In this document: positions 22,342-37,430 of the stretch, piece by piece | Numbering within the stretch: the first letter of the stretch is position 1 | Layout: every line of letters starts with the position of its first letter | NCBI RefSeq assembly: GCF_029633865.1 | Contig: NC_079212.1 | Coordinates: 104,696,473 to 104,760,472 of the forward strand | Origin: Lampris incognitus | Lineage: Eukaryota; Chordata; Actinopteri; Lampriformes; Lampridae | Length of the DNA stretch: 64,000 bases | Direction of reading: 5' to 3' | The notes under the pieces: generated by a model | Seen by the model: only the letters and a program-made list of their open reading frames with translations | Database searches by the model: none | Told to the model about the DNA's origin: nothing | Made by a program: the position numbers and the translations under genes

Positions 22342-24242
22342 TGTGAATTATTTCAAATGTGTGGCTAACCATCATCAAAGACAGGATATGACATCACCGA
22401 TAATGGGGATGGGCATCTTCAAACAATACAAAGTGTGTAAATAAACATATGAACGTAAATCATAAATATATATAATGTAAACCTTACATGACTCAAAGGT
22501 GTGCTGGCAGTTCTGCCTTACAAATTTCCACACTGCACCATGGCATGACTTGAAATGTGCTTTAAAAAAAAAAGTATGAAGTATACTTGAAACCTCTTAG
22601 CTGTGCTTGTGTATTTACTCCACTTCAGTCTCTTGCTGATAAAAATCTCAAATCATCCTGGATTCTGTTTTAACAACTTCCTGGTCAAATACGATCACTG
22701 TGATGACTCATCATATGTTTAAATTTACTTACCATTCACTCCTCATTTATCCTACTGGGTTAGAGATACGTATGAGACTTAAAAGTACCGAGTTGTCCTG
22801 AATGTAATATAACACCCAGGGGCGTGTGACACACAGCAATTGAACTCGTTCCTGGAAGAAATAACTCATAATTAGAGAGCTATTTAGCTCTCATCGGGTC
22901 ACAGGCAGACCTACTCTACTGTGCAAACACACGCTGTGCAGCAACTTCATCCTATATTACAGGTGTATTTGAGCTGTGGAAGATTTGAATTGTCAACAGT
23001 GAGAAAACTTTAATCATTTAGAAACATTAAAGACATGTTGGGTTATGAGTGACGTGGCGAACTGCGAGTTGTGTTTTCCAACAGTAAAAGGTAAAACGTT
23101 CGACACTCTTTTTTTGAATACAATTTGACTAACCGGTGGCGCAACTTTTATCTCCGTTAACTCAGTCGCTGTTTAATTAAGCCTATTTGCTTCCACAAAT
23201 TTCACCACAGACGTCAAGAAATCTCCCTCACAGTTCATCCGAGAACACTTAAAAGATGTCATAAAGCATATTCTAAATACTTTAACAAGGCAAGAGAAGT
23301 GTAGTCATGCCTGCAATAAGGCGGTATTAGATAGTCAAAACTAACACCACTTTACTACCAAAGTCATAACTGTTGTATTTTGCGAGACTCATATTTCCCA
23401 TTAGGAAGCTTGTGGTCAGATTTGAATAGGAGTGTTACAGAGCGTGACCTTGAACATCCAACATGACAGTTAAGAATTTGGCTAATGAAAGAAATGGAGT
23501 CAGTTTTTCCAGATATCAAAGCTGTGAGCTTTTTGGGACTGGAAATATTGGTCTGCCTGATTTTATCTTATGTTTCTATATAGTGTTTCCTTTGAGTGTA
23601 AAGATGAGAAGATAACACAGGTCTACGAGGCAAGGGAATGAATACATGCTGTTTCCCTTTTCAGCTGAGATATTAAAGTGTTAAAACTATGATATCCATT
23701 ACCAGGCATTGGATTTCCAGATTTACAACAACTTTTAAGATAATATGGGATAGATATCTTAAACTGCGATAACTCCCTTCTCGAACATTTGCCTTGACTT
23801 TAGCAACTTAACTCAGACCTCGCCCATGCGTTCCACAACGAGTGTTGTTTGACATCTGTCCGCCCAAACTGCATACCTCTCAGCCCATTGGTTGCCACAC
23901 AGAAGTACTGTATGAAACCCATGTAGAAACTCATTACCACGGTAAACTGGTTCTTCCGAATTCATCAAATCAAGGAGAGTGGCAGCCTGTTTATCTCATC
24001 TATATCTATGTATTCCCATGTAAATATAGAATCATATATAGGCACAGGCTCCGCTGACTAATAACAATATCATGTAGCTGTACATCAAACAAGTCATTTA
24101 CAATTTATAGTCATAACCCACAACCATCTCATATTCCATCTTACAACCATATGTTCCTTAAACAGGAGAAATACTTTACGAAGGGGGTAAAACAAGTTCC
24201 ACTTCCCCTACAATACACTTTCCACTTCTCTCAGCAATGTTC
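22342..24242. other. FAM83 intron sequence, nothing recognised
   Basis: No repeat family or coding signal is recognised on either strand. Confidence 0.55.
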
Positions 24243-24252
24243 AAGAGACAAT

Positions 24253-24690
24253 TTTTTTTTGTGGGGGGGGGGTTCCTCCCTTTTTCTCCCCAATTGTATC
24301 TGTCCAATTATCCCACTCTGCCAAGCTTTCCCGGTCGCTGCTCCACCCCCTCTGCTGAGCCGGGGAGGGCTGCAGACTAATACATGTGGGGTCGGTCACC
24401 AGCCACTTCTTTTCACCTGACAGTGGGGAGTTTCATCAGGGGACGTATCACATAGGAGGATCACGCTATTCCCCCAGTTCCCCCTCCCCCACGAGCAGGC
24501 ACCCTGACTGACCAGTGGAGGCGCTAGCGCAGCGACCAGGATACATACCCACATCCAGCTTCCCACCTGCAGACACGGCCAATTGTGTCCGTAGGGACAC
24601 CCGAGCAAGCCGGAGGTACCACGGGGATTTGAACCAGGATCCTCATGTTGGTAGGCAACAGAATAGACCGCTATGCTACCCAGACACCTT
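24253..24690 (-). mobile_element. SINE family B, full length, in FAM83 intron
   Basis: The perfect 10 bp duplication aagagacaat lies at 24243-24252 and 24691-24700. It has the same body as the other B copies and a small deletion around the gcatgtggt motif. Confidence 0.88.
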
Positions 24691-24700
24691 AAGAGACAAT

Positions 24701-25234
24701 ATTTTGAAAATGAGCAGAATGAGGAAGATCACTCAATGGGTCACAGGAAGACTCTGAACTCAAGAAAACTATTTGGTGAAAACCATTTGGAAAAAAAAAT
24801 GGAAAAGAACTCGCCTCTTTGGCAGATGTTTTCACTTATTCAAATAAAATTAAGATAGCGAGACTAAGTGCCAACTCAAACGACAGATAAAAGGAGAATG
24901 ATGGATGGCAAAGAGGAGTGACCAGAGGTGGGGAGTTGCAGAGGTGGTGCACCCAAATCAGGAGGGGAATGACTGGATGGTTACTGGAGCACACCTGACC
25001 AAATTATCCAGTCAAGAGTTGTTAGCACTGGTATGCCTTTTAATAAAGTGTGAACCAATCTGGAATAAAAATGTTGTTAAAATCATATTTATACAAACTT
25101 GTCATGAACTTAAATGTCCATCATATTATAGGGTGGCAAGGTGATATATTGATTAGAAAGACCATTCTAAGGGTAAAGCTTCTGTGCTGGCAAGCATCCG
25201 CCCTCACTCTTTCCAGAGTAGAAAGATGATGACA
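24701..25234. other. FAM83 intron sequence, nothing recognised
   Basis: No feature recognised. Confidence 0.5.
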
Positions 25235-25237
25235 TGG

Positions 25238-25690
25238 GGGGGGGGGCGTCCGGGTAGCGTAGCAGTCTATTCTGTTGCCTACCAAAACGGGGCTCGCCAG
25301 TTCGAATCCCTGTGTTACCTCCAGCTTGGTCACGTGTCCCTACAGACACAATTTGCCCTGTCTAATAGTGGGAAGCTGGATGTGGGTATGTGTCCTGGTC
25401 GCTGCATTAGTGCCTCCTCTGGTCGGTCGGGGCACCGGTTCAGAGGGGAGGGGGAGCTGGGGGGAATAGCATGATCCTTCCACGCGCTATGTCCCCCTGG
25501 CGAAACTCCTCACTGTCAGGTGAAAAGAAGCAGCTGGCAACTCCACATGTATCAGAGGTATGTGGTAGTCTACAGCCCTCCCCGGATCGGCAGAGGGGGT
25601 GGAGCAGCGACTGGGATGGCTTGGAGGAGTGGGGTAATTGGCCATGTACAATTGGGGAGAAAAAAGGGGAAAAATCCAAAGGAAAAAAAA
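25238..25690 (+). mobile_element. SINE family B, full length, plus strand, in FAM83 intron
   Basis: The tRNA-like head is gcgtccgggtagcgtagcag with B box agttcgaatcc at 25299-25309. The body is gtcccctggcgaaactcc and cagtctac, and the end is caattggggagaaaaaagg plus an A-rich tail. The flanks are similar but imperfect (aagatgatgacatg / aagctgatgacgtg), a candidate aged target duplication. Confidence 0.88.
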
Positions 25691-26552
25691 AGAAAGCTGA
25701 TGACGTGTTACCAGCAACACATTTGACTCAGTTCCAATTGCAATGCCAGTTTTTGTCACTGTTGCTGACATATAATTATCAATATTGACAAGTCATGACA
25801 ATAGAAACCAACCTAGTGATATAAAACATACACAGTGACACAGTAGTATCGCACAATTACTCACAATCCCATTCATTCCCATGAAGACTCATTTGTTCAC
25901 CATAAACTAATGGTTGTGGACTGTAGGAGGACTTCAGTCCAACTCCTGACAGAAAGGTGCAGTTCATTGTGATACTAAAAGTATTGATAAGCATCCAGAG
26001 GCAAGTCGATTTTCTCTGCAGCGAAACAAATTCTGTTTACATTCAGCCTCTAACTAATCACTTTGCCATTACAATAGGTTATGACCAGTAGCAATGCTAA
26101 CCCTTACCCTGCTCTACCTAGAAAGCACCCGGAGGTGCAACATGCATCTCCACAATGCAAAGTTGTACAAAGCATACCAGCGACCAAACAGCTGGGCTGA
26201 ACATGTCAAACTATAAATCGATTTTTTATGGTGCTTTGTTAAACTCAACCTCACTTCGTGTGCCAGTGGAAACTCCATAAAATGAGACCAACTTCATTAA
26301 CCCAAGCCACATCCATGTCCAAACAGTGTATTAAAAAGTAAAGGCTGAAAAATGCAGCCATCACTGCTTCCAATTGTCTCTGTCACTCTTCATCTGTCAC
26401 TCATTTTTTTCCTCCTCTTCCACCCCCCTGACATTAAGCCGTTAAAATCCCTAGAGTGTTGCAACACCATTTCTCTAGCAGTTCCAATATGACAACCAAG
26501 AGCACACAAATACAGTTTTGCCCATGCTAGTATGCACGCTCACGCACACGCT

Positions 26553-26553
<1 letters not shown>
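25691..26553. other. FAM83 intron sequence, nothing recognised
   Basis: No feature recognised. Confidence 0.5.

Positions 26554-26641
<88 letters not shown>
26554..26641. repeat. (CA)n microsatellite
   Basis: About 44 CA units, preceded by acgctcacgc variants and followed at 26695-26740 by an irregular GA-rich tract. Confidence 0.97.
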
Positions 26642-26643
<2 letters not shown>

Positions 26644-26749
26644 CTGTGGGAGAGGAACACAAGTACAGCTCAACAAAATGGAGGGGGATAGAAAAAGAGA
26701 GAGAGAGAGACAGAGAAAGAGAGAGCGAGAGAGAGCAGAGGAAGAGGTC

Positions 26750-28925
<2,176 letters not shown>

Positions 28926-29342
28926 TTACATGCCTGTTTACAAGGCACATTGTCTGTGTTTACCCAGATACATTTACACATGTCTTGGAACAACCTTTTC
29001 GGCCACAAAATCGGACCCTTGTGTTGATGGAGCCCCCTACTTCTTCCTCTGCTGACATTGCTTGTGGTACAGTAAATCATATCTTCCAATTCTGAAAACA
29101 TTGTGATAGTTTGGTTTTCAAGCCATCTGAAATATTATGAAATTAAAAAAAAAAAAAAAACTATATGATGTTTGGTTCCAACAACTTCAGAAACCCGTCA
29201 GACCAAGGCACATCTTCCTCCATTCCCTTCCTCTCAGCCACTCTCCTCAGGTATGCACTACAATGACAGTGTAGAAATTGCTGGTGATGAATGACTATTG
29301 CTCTGCCAAGTTTATAAGTATCAGGTTTGACATGATTGCATT

Positions 29343-29728
29343 AATATGTTGTTCAACTCGCATGACAATACCCAAGAACAATTACAACAAATGGCAGTAT
29401 GGAAAGAATTGGCAGTGAGGCTCAAGATTGGTGTAACCATTAATGAGCAAGAGACAAAGCCCTACTGGAAGCTGAGAGGACGTGTCGGAGAGACATGCCG
29501 ACTTGGCCTTTTGCAATCATACACACACAGTAAGGAACCTAGCACAATGGGGAAAATAGAGAAACAATCCATCAAATTAGGACCTTCTTTTAAAAGAGGT
29601 CTGACTTGAGGTACAATCTGAATAATGAAAGCTTATCAGCTGCTCACACCAGTTAACTTGGCAAACACATCTAAGACGAGCCCATTCAGTACATCCATGA
29701 TAAAATCATATCAGAAATTGTACTTGAG
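29343..29728 (+). pseudogene. hAT-like transposase remnant, part 1
   Basis: Decayed coding in more than one frame: MAVWKELAVRLKIGVTIN near 29391, a shifted frame with ALLEAER and CRRDM near 29460-29510, then IISEIVLE up to the duplicated target at 29713-29728. The pattern fits the N-terminal half of hAT transposases linked to TTF/ZMYM-type zinc fingers. The frame continues in part 2 at 30224 after removal of an RTE-like insert. Confidence 0.6.
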
Positions 29729-30207
29729 GTCTTTTTCTTCTTCCGGCTGTTCCCATTAGGGGTAACCACAGCGGATCATCTGTTTCCATCTCTTCCTGAT
29801 TTCTGCATTTTCCTGTCATGCCAGCCACCTGCATGTCCTCTCTCACCACATCCATAAACCTCCTCTTTGGCCTTCCTCTTTTCCTCTTCCCCGGCAGCAT
29901 CCTTCTCCCAATATACCCAGCATCTCTCCTCCACACATGTCCAAGCCATCTCAATCTTGCTTCTCTTGCTTTGTCTCCAAACCGTCCAACCTGAGCGGTC
30001 CCTCTAATATAATCTTTCCTAATCCTGTCTTTCTTCGTCACTCCCGATGAAAATCTTAACATCTTCAACTCTGCCACCTCCAGCTCTGCCTCCTGTCTTT
30101 CCATCAGTGCCACTGTCTCCAAACCATACAACATAGAAAAAAGAGTTGCATCAGGAAGGGCATCCGGCATAAAACCTTTGCCAAATCAAATATGCAGATC
30201 ATAAATA
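29729..30207 (-). mobile_element. 5'-truncated RTE-like LINE inside the hAT remnant
   Basis: It is bounded by a 16 bp duplication with one mismatch, agaaa(t/c)tgtacttgag, at 29713-29728 and 30208-30223. The minus strand encodes the same LINE end as 5224-6406: SMLYGLETVALMERQ, ELEVAELKMLRFSSGV, KDYIRGTAQVGRFGDKA and AREARLRWLGHVWRRD. The 3' end has a short GAAGAA tail. The 30143-30200 part is the head motif described at 1240, here opposite in sense to the LINE. Confidence 0.88.
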
Positions 30208-30223
30208 AGAAACTGTACTTGAG

Positions 30224-30440
30224 ATCAAACGCTCTAAATACTGCTCCCTCGTGTTAGACTGCACTCCAGATATCAGCCACACAAAGCAGCAGTCAGCACT
30301 GCTTAGAGCTGTGGCAGTCCAAGACTATCCCCAAATTAAAGTGCACCATATGGGGCTCTTCGATGCAGACAAGTCCTCAGCTCAAAGTTTGGCCACACTG
30401 ATTTTAAAGCATTTGGAGGATCTAACACATGTCAGGCTAG
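30224..30440 (+). pseudogene. hAT-like transposase remnant, part 2
   Basis: Frame IKRSKYCSLVLDCTPDISHT, then SALLRAV, HHMGLFDADKSSAQ and LATLILKHLEDL. The LDCTPDISH motif with a following GF/LFD block is typical of the catalytic-core start in hAT transposases of the TTF/ZMYM-linked group. Removing the RTE insert makes one continuous reading frame with part 1. Confidence 0.65.
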
Positions 30441-30974
30441 TGTGCTGAGAGAGAGAAAAAAATCAAGGGCTCTATTTATGTATTTTACGATTTTGCCTTG
30501 GGCACCAAATGGGTCAGAACTGCCATTGCACACACATACATGCACATTGTCATACATTTACACTTCTGCAAATAGGCTGGCTTACATTCATAAAGGGGAG
30601 GCAGAAATCAGGCAGAAAGGGTGGGAGTGAGCAAAGCCTGAGGTTCGAAAATCTACATCATCATCTGGGAAAATATCAATAAATTAACAAAAATACATCT
30701 TAAGAGAGGGTAATAAAACATCAAAGAACAAATAGTAAAGGCACCACCGTACACTTTAACCTCTGACAACAGCACTGAACACTGACAGCAAAATGACACC
30801 ATTACAAACAAGGGAACAAACAAGCTCTTATGCTAGCAAGTGTGTGGATTTTAGCTGCATGCTTAAAAGTACAAAAACATTGAACAGACACAAAAAATAA
30901 GGGCAAATTGGGTGCTTGGGATTAAAAACGACATGAAAAACACATAACACAGCCTCACCTAATAGCTTCTAGAT
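30441..30974. other. FAM83 intron sequence, nothing recognised
   Basis: No feature recognised. Confidence 0.5.
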
Positions 30975-30992
30975 ACAGATACAGAGTTAAGA

Positions 30993-31157
30993 GTCTTCTT
31001 CTTCTCCGTTTCTCAGGGGTCGCCACGGCGGATTTTAGAATTTCCAGTGGTACCCTGCGAGGGCACAGCACCAATGGCAGCCACTGTTAACCTGTTAACT
31101 GTTAACCTGGTCCTTGACCTATCCGGTATGGAGCCTCGACCGATCCAGTATGGTCTT
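30993..31157 (-). mobile_element. 165 bp RTE-derived short retroposon
   Basis: An 18 bp duplication with one mismatch, acagatac(a/c)gagttaaga, lies at 30975-30992 and 31158-31175. The insert starts with a CTTCTTCTTC tail and caggggtcgccacggcgga, which match the RTE 3' terminus at 29729. The remainder (gttaacctgttaactgtt and similar) is not LINE coding. It looks like a short element using an RTE 3' end. Confidence 0.75.
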
Positions 31158-31175
31158 ACAGATACCGAGTTAAGA

Positions 31176-31927
31176 TACAAGTTAATTTAGATACAGAGTG
31201 AAGAGTAATGGTTCTTAAACGTGTGACTAAAGTGTCAGTTTTAGTCAATATTTTGCATAGTTGGTGAATGAAACCAGATTGAAGTGTGAACTGTTTTTCA
31301 AGGGACCCTATAGACCCTCCTTGAGGATTCCCACATATCCGCAGAAAATAGGTTGTCACTTAACTTTAATTATGAAAAAAACCCCAAAATAACTAGGAAA
31401 ATTATCCTATTTAAAAGGCCCATTCTTGCAGATGTTTCCTCCACACAGATACTATAGAGAGTTAAAAAAAAAAAATCTGCACACAATGGGACCAAAAGTT
31501 GGGGTCCATGGCCTATTGTGCATCTGACACCTCTGACCTGTGAACATTTCATGATTATTATAATAAAAGCCAAACAAAGGCCAACAGAAGTAAACTAACT
31601 GCTTGATTGATAAATTCAGAGCAGGAGCTTCCTCATTTGTTGACCCCGACTTATCAATTAAAATAATGAAACTTTCACTCTTTGATAGAGTAAAAGTGGA
31701 TGACTAGGAATGCTTTAAAGTGTATAAGTGAGTTTGTGCTTAAGGGCAGAGAGCATGCCAAGACAAATATTTCAAGATGTATTACATAAACTGTCACCCT
31801 GTCTCTATCACTCTACCGCTCCCTCCTTCCTACTCTGTCCTTCTCTCTCTTTTCTTCCTTCCATCCATTTGCACTCTCCACCATTTCCTGACATAGATGT
31901 TGTTGAAATAAATTGGTACGCGTTCAC

Positions 31928-31930
<3 letters not shown>
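31176..31930. other. FAM83 intron sequence, nothing recognised
   Basis: No feature recognised. Confidence 0.5.

Positions 31931-31993
<63 letters not shown>
31931..31993. repeat. (CA)n microsatellite
   Basis: About 31 CA units, 115 bp before palindromic Tc1 copy 2. Confidence 0.97.
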
Positions 31994-31995
<2 letters not shown>

Positions 31996-32108
31996 CATCC
32001 CATAGATATCAACACAAACGTTAGCAAACTATCAATCATCTCAAGGACGCTTTCTACTCACTGTCCCACACCACATATACTCTGTAGCCACACACAAATA
32101 CACACATA

Positions 32109-33305
32109 CACTACCGTTCAAAAGTTTGGGATCACCCAAACAATTTTGTGTTTTCCATGAAAAGTCACACTTATTCACCACCATATGTTGTGAAATGAAT
32201 AGAAAATAGAGTCAAGACATTGACAAGGTTAGAAATAATGATTTGTATTTGAAATAAGATTTTTTTTACATCAAACTTTGCTTTCGTCAAAGAATCCTCC
32301 ATTTGCAGCAATTACAGCATTGCAGACCTTTGGCATTCTAGCTGTTAATTTGTTGAGGTAATCTGGAGAAATTGCACCCCACGCTTCCAGAAGCAGCTCC
32401 CACAAGTTGGATTGGTTGGATGGGCACTTCTTTGAGCAGATTGAGTTTCTGGAGCATCACATTTGTGGGGTCAATTAAACGCTCAAAATGGCCAGAAAAA
32501 GAGAACTTTCATCTGAAACTCGACAGTCTATTCTTGTTCTTAGAAATGAAGGCTATTCCATGCGAGAAATTGCTAAGAAATTGAAGATTTCCTACACCGG
32601 TGTGTACTACTCCCTTCAGAGGACAGCACAAACAGGCTCTAACAGGTACTATTTAATGAAGATGCCAGTTGGGGACCTGTGAGGCGTCTGTTTCTCAAAC
32701 TAGAGACTCTAATGCACTTATCTTCTTGCTCAGTTGTGCAACGCGGCCTCCCACTTCTTTTTCTACTCTGGTTAGAGCCTGTTTGTGCTGTCCTCTGAAG
32801 GGAGTAGTACACACCGGTGTAGGAAATCTTCAATTTCTTAGCAATTTCTCGCATGGAATAGCCTTCATTTCTAAGAACAAGAATAGACTGTCGAGTTTCA
32901 GATGAAAGTTCTCTTTTTCTGGCCATTTTGAGCGTTTAATTGACCCCACAAATGTGATGCTCCAGAAACTCAATCTGCTCAAAGAAGTGCCCATCCAACC
33001 AATCCAACTTGTGGGAGCTGCTTCTGGAAGCGTGGGGTGCAATTTCTCCAGATTACCTCAACAAATTAACAGCTAGAATGCCAAAGGTCTGCAATGCTGT
33101 AATTGCTGCAAATGGAGGATTCTTTGACGAAAGCAAAGTTTGATGTAAAAAAAATCTTATTTCAAATACAAATCATTATTTCTAACCTTGTCAATGTCTT
33201 GACTCTATTTTCTATTCATTTCACAACATATGGTGGTGAATAAGTGTGACTTTTCATGGAAAACACAAAATTGTTTGGGTGATCCCAAACTTTTGAACGG
33301 TAGTG
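32109..33305. mobile_element. Palindromic Tc1/mariner derivative, copy 2 (reverse of copy 1)
   Basis: TA duplications lie at 32107-32108 and 33306-33307. It is 1197 bp. Read as reverse complement it matches copy 1 throughout, including the asymmetric 127 bp spacer; the only difference I noticed is one extra A in an A run near 33147. The target is a CA-rich stretch (cacataca / tatacaca). Confidence 0.95.
32639..32926 (-). pseudogene. Truncated Tc1 transposase, copy 2
   Basis: The same 95-codon DNA-binding-domain fragment as 21523-21810, with identical predicted residues, here on the minus strand. The other arm encodes the 64-codon version on the plus strand (32488-32682). Open frames in both copies reflect recent origin. 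Confidence 0.85.
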
Positions 33306-33307
33306 TA

Positions 33308-33931
<624 letters not shown>

Positions 33932-34071
33932 GAAAACAAACCAAACAACTTCAAAGGCACCACTCCAACACAAACGTATTTGAGCTAACACATTTGAAAC
34001 AACACATACAGTCTCCAGTTCAGAGGTGTGAGATCAGAATGTTGAGGGTGAAGCAGCTATATGTCCCTCTC

Positions 34072-34138
34072 CAACACACACACACACACATAGACACACA
34101 AACATACACATAGACACACACACACACACACACACACG
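34072..34138. repeat. Interrupted (CA)n microsatellite
   Basis: CA units broken by tagacaca and aacatacac, ending 27 bp from the donor site of the FAM83 exon at 34165. Confidence 0.9.
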
Positions 34139-34164
34139 CCTAATGTCTCTCTGTCTTTACTTAC

Positions 34165-34288
34165 GCTCAAGTGTGAGTTCTGCACATCGAGTGCGGAACA
34201 CATGTCAGTGAAGTAGGTGAGATTCTTCTCATCTAGCAGGATGTAGACAGGGACCCCTGCGTTTGTTGGACGCCTCCATAAGATCACA
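34165..34288 (-). CDS. FAM83 family protein, 3' part of an exon cut by the assembly gap
   Basis: The donor is TTGAGC|GTAAGTAAAG after 34165, in phase 0, so the join gives HLS|NMRIRSV. The product is GVPVYILLDEKNLTYFTDMC and SALDVQNSHLS, preceded in another frame by DLMEASNKR. Both are expected DUF1669 text, but they are in different frames. The sequence aaacgcagggg holds one base too many for continuity, at about 34259-34266 and some 25 bp from the N run. This is most likely a base-call or assembly error at the gap edge, although a real lesion is possible. Everything further 5' (start of DUF1669 and the start codon) is not visible. Confidence 0.85.
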
Positions 34289-34488
34289 NNNNNNNNNNNN
34301 NNNNNNNNNNNNNNNNNNNNNNNNNNNNNNNNNNNNNNNNNNNNNNNNNNNNNNNNNNNNNNNNNNNNNNNNNNNNNNNNNNNNNNNNNNNNNNNNNNNN
34401 NNNNNNNNNNNNNNNNNNNNNNNNNNNNNNNNNNNNNNNNNNNNNNNNNNNNNNNNNNNNNNNNNNNNNNNNNNNNNNNNNNNNNNNN
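34289..34488. other. Assembly gap (200 N)
   Basis: Exactly 200 N, a round number that suggests a placeholder and not a measured size. Its right edge is an AG microsatellite. Confidence 0.99.

Positions 34489-34542
<54 letters not shown>
34489..34542. repeat. (AG)n microsatellite at gap edge
   Basis: 27 AG units follow the N run directly; a long repeat probably caused the gap. Confidence 0.95.
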
Positions 34543-35401
<859 letters not shown>

Positions 35402-35619
35402 TCTCTCTGTTTTACCGGTTTGATGTTTGAATGAATGCAGGTTGGCTGGCCCTATCTCAAAAGACAATTGGCTCACAATTGGTTCCTGTGACCTTATTCC
35501 AGTGTTGTTAGTCTCTTTATTGCCTATGAATAGAAGTGAGGCTAAGAAAGTAGATATCGGTAGATGTCCATCTACCTCAGGCATGTATGTAAAATAATCT
35601 GCGAACATCCGTTTCAGCA

Positions 35620-35828
35620 TCTCTAATATATCCTCTGCACCATTGCACTTTATCCCCTCTTATTTCACCTGCATAGAGTCAGTCCTTGTGTATATAGTAT
35701 ATATCTGAAGATTGTGTGTTGTAGTGTTATTATTCTGTTAAGTACACCGAGAGAGCCACAAAACCGGAGTCAAATTCCATGTTTGTGCAAACCTACATGG
35801 CCAATAAACATGCTTCTGATTCTGATGC
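35620..35828 (+). mobile_element. LINE 3' tail with TTCTGA repeats
   Basis: It contains gagccacaaaaccggagtca, catggccaataaacatgctt and ttctgattctga. The same terminus occurs at 37738-37818. It is a 5'-truncated L2/CR1-type end. Confidence 0.7.
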
Positions 35829-36031
35829 CCAGTGGTGAGTTTTAGTGAAGCCCATCCTCTGCAAAAGTTAAAATAATGCATCTGTTGTGTGTGTGTTGTG
35901 TCTTGGAGTGCCTAGGTCACAGATTGTGTTTGCATATGTTCACCGTTCATCTACGACCAACGTAAGTGAATCTAAGCACCCTTTGGGAATGAATGTAAGG
36001 TATTTTTTACCCAAAACCAACAAACAAATTC

Positions 36032-36491
36032 GGTAACACTTAAGTATGGGGAGCATAAAAAACTTAATTACTAGTGAATTAGTAATGATCAAGATGTCAC
36101 TTTAGTATGGGGAACATATTCTAAGTAACAAAAACTTAATTTACAGTAATTTAACACTATTAACACTTGTAGTTTTGTGTTTTGTTATGTAAGAACAGAC
36201 CATATTCATTAAGTGTTAGTAAGGGAGAATAACTTTTCTTGTGGTACTACCACCTTATAAAGTCCATACTAAGCAAAGCATATTGAGATGGTACTACTAA
36301 TAAGCAATAATTCTGAGGTTATAGAGGGAAAACTCATAGTTAATGGCTTACTGGTTGTATAATAAGGCCATGCAGAATAAGGCATTAATGAGTATGTAAT
36401 AATGACCAATTAAGAGCCAATATGTTGCTAATTTGCATGCTAATAAGCACCTAATTAATGGTGACTACGTTCCCCATACTAAAGTGTTACC
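36032..36491. mobile_element. hAT-type MITE, 460 bp
   Basis: Inverted ends ggtaacactt..agtatgggga and its complement tccccatactaaagtgttacc. A perfect 8 bp duplication acaaattc lies at 36024-36031 and 36492-36499. There is no coding. The 8 bp TSD fits the hAT superfamily. An internal copy of the end motif (cactttagtatggggaacat) lies at 36096-36115. Confidence 0.88.
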
Positions 36492-36499
36492 ACAAATTC

Positions 36500-37190
36500 A
36501 TATGCTCTTCGAGTGAAGCCAAGTATTGTGTAAAGTGGCGTTTGTTTTCAGACAAACAAGGAGCAAAGTGCTTATTGATTAGGTTGTATTCTCTGTAATT
36601 ATTCAATTTTGTTTTGGAAAAAGTGGTGGTTATTTGGTAATATTTAGATTTGGTTCTAGTTTTTAGAAGTATTTAGAAGTCCTTAATATATTATATAGCT
36701 GTAATGGTGTATATTAATAGCCAGCAAAACGTACACTCATTTAAGTGGCTGATTGGATCTGTGCGCCACAAAGGTTTCTGAAGCAGCTCAGGTCCTTCCC
36801 CTCTCTGGGTGTTTTTGTAATGTTACATGCTAAGCTCACACTGATGTTTGCTGCGTCAGCACAAGCTTTCTATGGCTGTAAAACACAAGTGCCTTCAGGT
36901 AAACCTGTCAAAGATGACTCATGGTAAATCCGTCAACTGCTGATGCTTTCCGTGTGTGTGTGTGTGTATTTGGTTGAAATACTGCCAGCAGTGTAGCCTT
37001 ATCCTCTGCTAACTGACAGATCAGGTTATACCTGCTGCCATTGATCCCCCCCTTCTCTCCTTCTTTCTTTGTCTCTCTCTCTCTCTCTCCCACCCCCTCT
37101 CTGTGTCTCTCTCCGTCACTCTCACCTACCCTACTCTCTGCCTTGGAAGTGCCTGGGAAATGTAATACTATTCAGGGGCTAAATGGATAC
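36500..37190. other. No gene recognised
   Basis: Contains a CT-rich stretch at 37060-37130; nothing else recognised. Confidence 0.5.

Positions 37191-37192
<2 letters not shown>

Positions 37193-37241
<49 letters not shown>
37193..37241. repeat. (TG)n microsatellite
   Basis: About 24 TG units. Confidence 0.95.
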
Positions 37242-37248
<7 letters not shown>

Positions 37249-37430
37249 GGTTTGAGTTTCAGACAGAGGCGAAGGCGTCTGTGTTAGTTTGTGTCCATGC
37301 AAAGGAAGGTGCGTCTTGCATGCACCAAAACCTCATGCTGAAGTCCATAGCCTCTGGACTTGCGCTTTCATTCTCTATGAGAGGGATTCATAATAGACTT
37401 AAAACACTGTGAACCTGAGATGTCCGTCTA

